A stretch of 26,645 bases of DNA from positions 1-26,645 of the forward strand of contig DHKA01000051.1 of assembly GCA_002404605.1 (NCBI GenBank), given 5' to 3'. The notes beneath the pieces are model-generated. The model saw nothing but the letters and a program-made list of their open reading frames with translations. It searched no databases and was not told where the DNA came from. The stretch is from Clostridiales bacterium UBA4706 (GTDB lineage Bacteria; Bacillota; Clostridia; Oscillospirales; Oscillospiraceae). Positions 23,156 through 26,645 of the stretch are shown here, piece after piece; within the stretch, counting starts at the first letter, position 1; the number at the start of each line of letters is the position of its first letter. Made by a program: the position numbers and the translations under genes.

Positions 23156-25234
23156 TCAAGCTTTGTTGCTGCGCTTGCCGATGATGCTCTCCTGGAGGCT
23201 CTTCGGAAGCTCGACATAGGTGTGCGGCTCCATGCTGTAGTTGGCGCGGCCCTGCGTTCTGGAACGCAGATCGGTCGAATAGCCAAACATGGAAGCAAGC
23301 GGCACTTCCGCCGTGACGATCGCGGCGCCGTTGCGAATATCCGTTCCGGCGACCTGCCCGCGGCGGGCATTGAGATCGCCGATAACGTCTCCCATATACT
23401 GGTCCGGCGTTGTGACAACCACCTTCATGATGGGCTCGAGCAGCGTGGGGCCGGCCTTCTGCGCGGCTTCCTTGAAAGCCATACTGCCGCAGATCTTGAA
23501 CGCCATTTCGCTCGAGTCTACTTCATGATAGCTGCCGTCGAGAAGAGTGACCTTCACGTCTACGACCGGATAACCGGCGAGAACACCGGACGCCATGGCG
23601 CCCTGGATGCCCTGATCGACGCTGGGGATATATTCCTTCGGGATGGCACCGCCGGTGACGGCGTTGATGAACTCATAACCCTTGCCCGGGTTCGGCTCGA
23701 TCTGGATCTTGACCTGCGCAAACTGGCCCTTGCCGCCGGACTGACGTGCATAGCGCATATCGACCGTAGCGGTACCACGGATAGTCTCCTTATAGGAAAC
23801 CTGCGGCTTACCGACATTCGCCTCGACCTTGAACTCGCGAAGCAGACGGTCCACGATGATCTCCAGATGAAGCTCGCCCATGCCGGCGATGATGGTCTGT
23901 CCCGTCTCCTCATCCGTATAGGTCTTGAAGGTGGGATCCTCCTCGCTCAGCTTGGAGAGCGCGATGGCCATTTTCTCCTGACCGGCTTTGGTCTTGGGCT
24001 CAATGGCAACACGGATAACGGGTTCGGGGAATTGCATCGATTCGAGAACGACGGGGTGCTTGTCGTCACAGAGAGTATCACCGGTGCGGGTGTTTTTCAA
24101 ACCCACAACAGCGGCGATCTCACCGGCGTACACAGCGTCGATATCTTCACGATGATTCGCGTGCATGTGTAGCAGACGGCCAAGACGCTCGCGCTGACCG
24201 CGGACGGTGTTCACCGCTGTCTCGCCGGCCTTGATAGAGCCGGAGTAGACGCGGATGAACGCCAGACGTCCGACGAACGGGTCCGTCATCACTTTGAAGA
24301 CGAGACCGGCAAAGGGCCCGTTCACGTCCGCAGGAAGGGTGACCTCTTCGCCCGTCTTGGGGTTCACGCCGACAACGGGCGGAACATCCAGCGGAGAGGG
24401 CAGGAAGTCGACGACGGCGTCGAGCAGTTTCTGCACGCCTTTGTTCTTGTACGACGTGCCGCAGAGGACCGGAACCATGCTGCCGCTGACGGTCGCCTTG
24501 CGGATGACCGAGCGCAGACGGTCGGCGGGGATCTCCTCGCCTTCCAGATACATCTCCGCGATCTCATCGTCAAAGAGGGATACGGCATCGATGAGCTTTT
24601 CCCGGTACTCGGCGGCAAGATCCACCATATCCTCGGGGATAGGCTCCACGCGCATATCCTTACCCAGATCATCGTAGAAAACGACGGAATCCATATCGAT
24701 GAGATCAATGATCCCACGGAAGTCCGATTCCTTACCGATGGGCAGCTGGATGGGCACGGCATTCGCCTTCAGACGGTCATAGATCATGTCCATGACGTTG
24801 TAGAAGTCGGCGCCGGTGATGTCCATCTTATTGACGTAGATCATGCGCGGAACATTGTAATGGTCCGCCTGACGCCACACCGTTTCCGTCTGGGGTTCGA
24901 CGCCGCCTTTGGCGCAGAGGACGGTCACACAGCCGTCCAGCACGCGCAGGCAGCGCTCCACCTCGGCGGTGAAGTCCACGTGACCCGGCGTATCGATGAT
25001 GTTGATGCGCGTGTCTTTCCAGAAGCAGGTCGTAGCAGCGCTGGTGATGGTGATACCGCGCTCCTGCTCCTGCACCATCCAGTCCATCGTGGCGCTGCCT
25101 TCATGGGTCTCACCCATTTTGTAGTTGACGCCGGTATAGAAGAGGATACGCTCGGTAGTCGTCGTCTTACCTGCATCAATGTGCGCCATGATGCCGATGT
25201 TTCTGGTTTTTTCAAGTGAATAAGATCTGGGCAT
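23156..25234 (-). CDS. fusA: Elongation factor G
   Basis: This 692-residue translocase GTPase drives tRNA-mRNA movement on the ribosome. It has the normal EF-G length and five-domain layout. The P-loop is AHIDAGKTTTTE (about 17-28), G3 IDTPGHVDF near 81, G4 NKMD near 135, and the domain IV tip region (ARQSGGKGQFAQV) near 500. The C-terminus has LRSRTQGRANYSMEPHTY. No truncation or odd residue is visible. It lies between rpsG (21 bases upstream) and tuf, as in the standard str operon, with AAAGGTAG upstream of the ATG. Confidence 0.98.
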   Translation of the reverse strand: MPRSYSLEKTRNIGIMAHIDAGKTTTTERILFYTGVNYKMGETHEGSATMDWMVQEQERGITITSAATTCFWKDTRINIIDTPGHVDFTAEVERCLRVLDGCVTVLCAKGGVEPQTETVWRQADHYNVPRMIYVNKMDITGADFYNVMDMIYDRLKANAVPIQLPIGKESDFRGIIDLIDMDSVVFYDDLGKDMRVEPIPEDMVDLAAEYREKLIDAVSLFDDEIAEMYLEGEEIPADRLRSVIRKATVSGSMVPVLCGTSYKNKGVQKLLDAVVDFLPSPLDVPPVVGVNPKTGEEVTLPADVNGPFAGLVFKVMTDPFVGRLAFIRVYSGSIKAGETAVNTVRGQRERLGRLLHMHANHREDIDAVYAGEIAAVVGLKNTRTGDTLCDDKHPVVLESMQFPEPVIRVAIEPKTKAGQEKMAIALSKLSEEDPTFKTYTDEETGQTIIAGMGELHLEIIVDRLLREFKVEANVGKPQVSYKETIRGTATVDMRYARQSGGKGQFAQVKIQIEPNPGKGYEFINAVTGGAIPKEYIPSVDQGIQGAMASGVLAGYPVVDVKVTLLDGSYHEVDSSEMAFKICGSMAFKEAAQKAGPTLLEPIMKVVVTTPDQYMGDVIGDLNARRGQVAGTDIRNGAAIVTAEVPLASMFGYSTDLRSRTQGRANYSMEPHTYVELPKSLQESIIGKRSNKA

Positions 25235-25255
25235 AAATCTCTACCTTTGCTGAAA

Positions 25256-25726
25256 TTACCAACGATAGTGGGCGAAGGCCTTGTTGGACTCGGCCATCTT
25301 GTGCGTATCCTCGCGTTTCTTGACAGAGGCACCGGTGTTGTTCACGGCGTCCATGATCTCGTTGGCGAGACGCTCCTTCATGGTCTTTTCGCTGCGCTTG
25401 CGGGAGTAGCCGACCAGCCAGCGGAGACCGAGGGTCTGACGACGCTCCGGACGAACCTCGATAGGCACCTGGTATGTGGCGCCGCCGACACGGCGGGCCT
25501 TGACTTCCAGAGCCGGCATGATGTTGTTGAGAGCTTCGGTAAACACCTCAAGCGGATTGCGATCCAGCTTCTTCTGGATCAGGTCAAAGGCGTCGTAAAC
25601 CACCTTCTGGGCCACGCCTTTTTTGCCGTCCAGCATAACACCGTTGATGAGCTTGGTCACCAGAACGCTGTTGTATACGGGATCCGGCAAGATTTCTCTT
25701 TTGGGAACGTTACCTCTTCTGGGCAC
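25256..25726 (-). CDS. rpsG: 30S ribosomal protein S7
   Basis: It is a primary 16S rRNA-binding protein that nucleates the 30S head; in E. coli it also represses the str operon. The 156 residues are exactly the family length when started at GTG 25726 (PRRGNVPKRE). That GTG has AAGGAGG 8 bases upstream. An in-frame ATG at 25744 would place the SD inside the gene and was rejected. Conserved RPERRQTLGLRWL and RLANEIMDA segments are present. The spacer to rpsL contains several hairpins. Confidence 0.97.
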   Translation of the reverse strand: MPRRGNVPKREILPDPVYNSVLVTKLINGVMLDGKKGVAQKVVYDAFDLIQKKLDRNPLEVFTEALNNIMPALEVKARRVGGATYQVPIEVRPERRQTLGLRWLVGYSRKRSEKTMKERLANEIMDAVNNTGASVKKREDTHKMAESNKAFAHYRW

Positions 25727-25770
25727 TTTGCTTCCCTCCTTCATTATGAAATGATCTCAAAGGTACTCGA

Positions 25771-25845
25771 CGGCAGCGCTCTGCCGCCGCTGTGTCCAAA
25801 AGGTTATTATATAAAATATATGAATAACCAACAGGACACTGTTGG
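25771..25845 (-). ncRNA. Structured rpsL-rpsG intercistronic RNA
   Basis: The 128-base spacer holds three inverted repeats on the minus strand: CCAACAG/CTGTTGG at 25828-25845 with a 4-base loop; a 28-base A/T-rich hairpin at 25802-25829 (GGTTATT/AATAACC plus ATATA/TATAT, one bulged C); and CGGCAG/CTGCCG at 25771-25786. The first two share two bases. TATAAT within the A/T hairpin could also act as a -10. The position matches the S7 regulatory target in the E. coli str operon. Confidence 0.5.
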
Positions 25846-25854
25846 GGGTTTCGT

Positions 25855-26277
25855 TTACTTCTTACCCGCCTTGGGTCTCTTCGCGCCGTACTTGGAGCGG
25901 GACTGGCAGCGGCCATTGACGCCCTGGGAATCGAGAGTGCCGCGGATGATGTGGTAACGGACACCGGGCAGGTCCTTGACACGGCCGCCGCGAATCATAA
26001 CGACGGAGTGCTCCTGCAGGTTGTGGCCGACACCGGGAATGTAGGCCGTCACTTCGTAACCGTTGGTGAGACGGACACGGGCGATCTTACGCAGAGCGGA
26101 GTTCGGCTTCTTAGGAGTCGAAGTACGCACAGCGGTGCAGACGCCGCGCTTCTGGGGAGAAGACTGGTTGGTCTCGCGGTTCTTCAGAGTGTTCAGGCCT
26201 TTCTGCATGGCAGGAGAGGTGGACTTGTAGGTCACCTGCTCTCTTCCCTTACGGACAAGCTGGTTAAATGTGGGCAT
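25855..26277 (-). CDS. rpsL: 30S ribosomal protein S12
   Basis: This 140-residue protein of the decoding centre is full length from ATG 26277 (PTFNQLVRKGR), with AAAGGAGG upstream; an in-frame ATG at 26319 lies before the SD and is not used. The decoding loops TPKKPNSALRK and GGRVKDLPGVRYH carry the wild-type lysines at the positions altered in streptomycin-resistant mutants, so no resistance change is seen. It is the first gene of the str operon here, with its own promoter, and follows rpoC after a terminator. Confidence 0.98.
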   Translation of the reverse strand: MPTFNQLVRKGREQVTYKSTSPAMQKGLNTLKNRETNQSSPQKRGVCTAVRTSTPKKPNSALRKIARVRLTNGYEVTAYIPGVGHNLQEHSVVMIRGGRVKDLPGVRYHIIRGTLDSQGVNGRCQSRSKYGAKRPKAGKK

Positions 26278-26309
26278 GATTTTCCTCCTTTCCTCAAAAA
26301 AATGCTCTT

Positions 26310-26329
26310 GTGCGGGCACCAGCCCACAC
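26310..26329 (-). ncRNA. Hairpin in the rpsL leader
   Basis: GTGCGGGC/GCCCACAC (one G-U) forms an 8-pair stem with a 4-base loop, between the promoter and the SD of rpsL. A T7 run follows, but only after 7 bases, so it is not a clear terminator. It could be an attenuator or protein-binding leader. Confidence 0.45.
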
Positions 26330-26337
26330 GATTTTTG

Positions 26338-26366
26338 ATTTTAACAGAATGCACAAGAATAGTCAA
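26338..26366 (-). promoter_or_regulatory. Promoter of the str operon
   Basis: On the minus strand, TTGACT (26366-26361) and TAAAAT (26343-26338) are separated by 17 bases, about 60 bases before the rpsL start. Confidence 0.8.
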
Positions 26367-26421
26367 GAAAATTCTGTAATTTTTCCGAGCAAAAAATTAT
26401 CATGCCGTCGGACCCGGACGG

Positions 26422-26456
26422 AAAAATTCCGGGGTGACGGATCACCCCGGAATTTT
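26422..26456 (-). terminator. Terminator of rpoC
   Basis: A perfect 15-base stem (26423-26437 with 26442-26456; core TTCCGGGGTGA) has a 4-base loop and is followed on the minus strand by TTTTT. It lies just after the rpoC stop and separates the rpoBC transcript from the str operon. Confidence 0.92.
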
Positions 26457-26463
26457 AACTGGA

Positions 26464-26645
26464 TCAAAGCGCATTGGTGAGCTTTTTGAGCTCGGAAAGG
26501 TCAACGTAGTCGGCCTCATCCTCGATGGACTCGTCCATCTTCATTTCAAAGTTGCGGTACATATCCAGACCGGAGCCGGCCGGGATGAGCTTGCCGATGA
26601 TGACGTTTTCCTTCAGACCGATCAGGTGGTCGACCTTGCCCTTGA
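26464..26645 (-). CDS. rpoC: RNA polymerase beta' subunit, C-terminal end (cut by window edge)
   Basis: These last 60 codons include GLKENVIIGKLIPAGSG, a hallmark of the beta' C-terminus, followed by a short acidic tail ending in SELKKLTNAL and TGA at 26466-26464. The reading frame continues off the right edge. The order rpoC then rpsL is the usual Firmicutes arrangement. Confidence 0.96.
   Translation of the reverse strand, partial: KGKVDHLIGLKENVIIGKLIPAGSGLDMYRNFEMKMDESIEDEADYVDLSELKKLTNAL

Noticed and set aside
21761..24172. Plus-strand open frame of 803 codons
   Set aside because: It is antisense to tuf and fusA, whose translations match EF-Tu and EF-G throughout.
25727..25744. ATG start of S7 at 25744
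   Set aside because: It would place the AAGGAGG SD inside the gene and give 162 residues; the GTG at 25726 gives the standard 156.
1..26645. tRNA genes, CRISPR arrays, insertion sequences, prophage or toxin-antitoxin modules
   Set aside because: I looked on both strands and saw no tRNA T-arm patterns, spaced direct repeats, transposase motifs or short paired genes of that kind.

Overview
The window looks like chromosome of a Bacillota (Firmicutes) member of the class Clostridia, most likely an Oscillospirales-type gut anaerobe. The evidence is the rpoC-rpsL-rpsG-fusA-tuf order, Firmicutes-type SD sequences (AGGAGG) and sigma-A promoters (TTGACA-17-TATAAT), TTG and GTG starts, a DUF4830 protein, an ftsE-ftsX-M23-S41 cluster and moderately high GC by eye. 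This placement is inference from gene content; no phylogeny was run. Nearly everything is on the minus strand; only a two-domain cupin gene and the DUF4830 gene read plus. I see no tRNA, rRNA, CRISPR array, IS element or prophage. No stretch above 300 bases lacks a gene or gene remnant.

Layout from left to right: the start of sbcC and all of sbcD (DNA end-processing nuclease), with a divergent bicupin gene that carries a strong internal ribosome binding site. Next are an HdeD/DUF308 membrane protein, a radical SAM protein and two tandem TetR regulators. From about 5.8 to 10.94 kb lies an accessory minus-strand operon: three intact SAM-dependent methyltransferases, one intact and one internally deleted copy of a DUF6796-like membrane protein, and three alpha/beta-hydrolase genes that are all broken. 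Its promoter is overlapped by a perfect TetR-type palindrome.

From 11.1 to 20.4 kb is a housekeeping block. greA-lysS is driven by a consensus promoter with a 5' hairpin, and LysRS carries an extra C-terminal tRNA-binding domain. A probable operon follows: a PucR/CdaR-like regulator, ftsE, ftsX, two EnvC-like M23 proteins and an S41 protease homologue. FtsEX is expected to gate the M23 proteins for septal peptidoglycan cleavage. One of the two M23 proteins has a changed zinc-ligand motif (HLD), and the S41 protein has lost both catalytic dyad residues (Cys and Asn in place of Ser and Lys), so part of the module may be regulatory rather than enzymatic.

The right end has an RsuA/RluB-type pseudouridine synthase divergent from the DUF4830 gene, then tuf, fusA, rpsG, rpsL and the 3' end of rpoC (the str operon, read leftwards). 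EF-Tu has an insertion of about 15 residues between switch I and switch II. The rpsL-rpsG spacer contains several stem-loops in the position where S7 autoregulation occurs in E. coli. The most promising leads are the degenerate FtsEX-partner enzymes under a PucR regulator, the LysRS fusion, the EF-Tu insertion, the decayed hydrolase/methyltransferase operon with its operator, and the rpsL-rpsG RNA structures.
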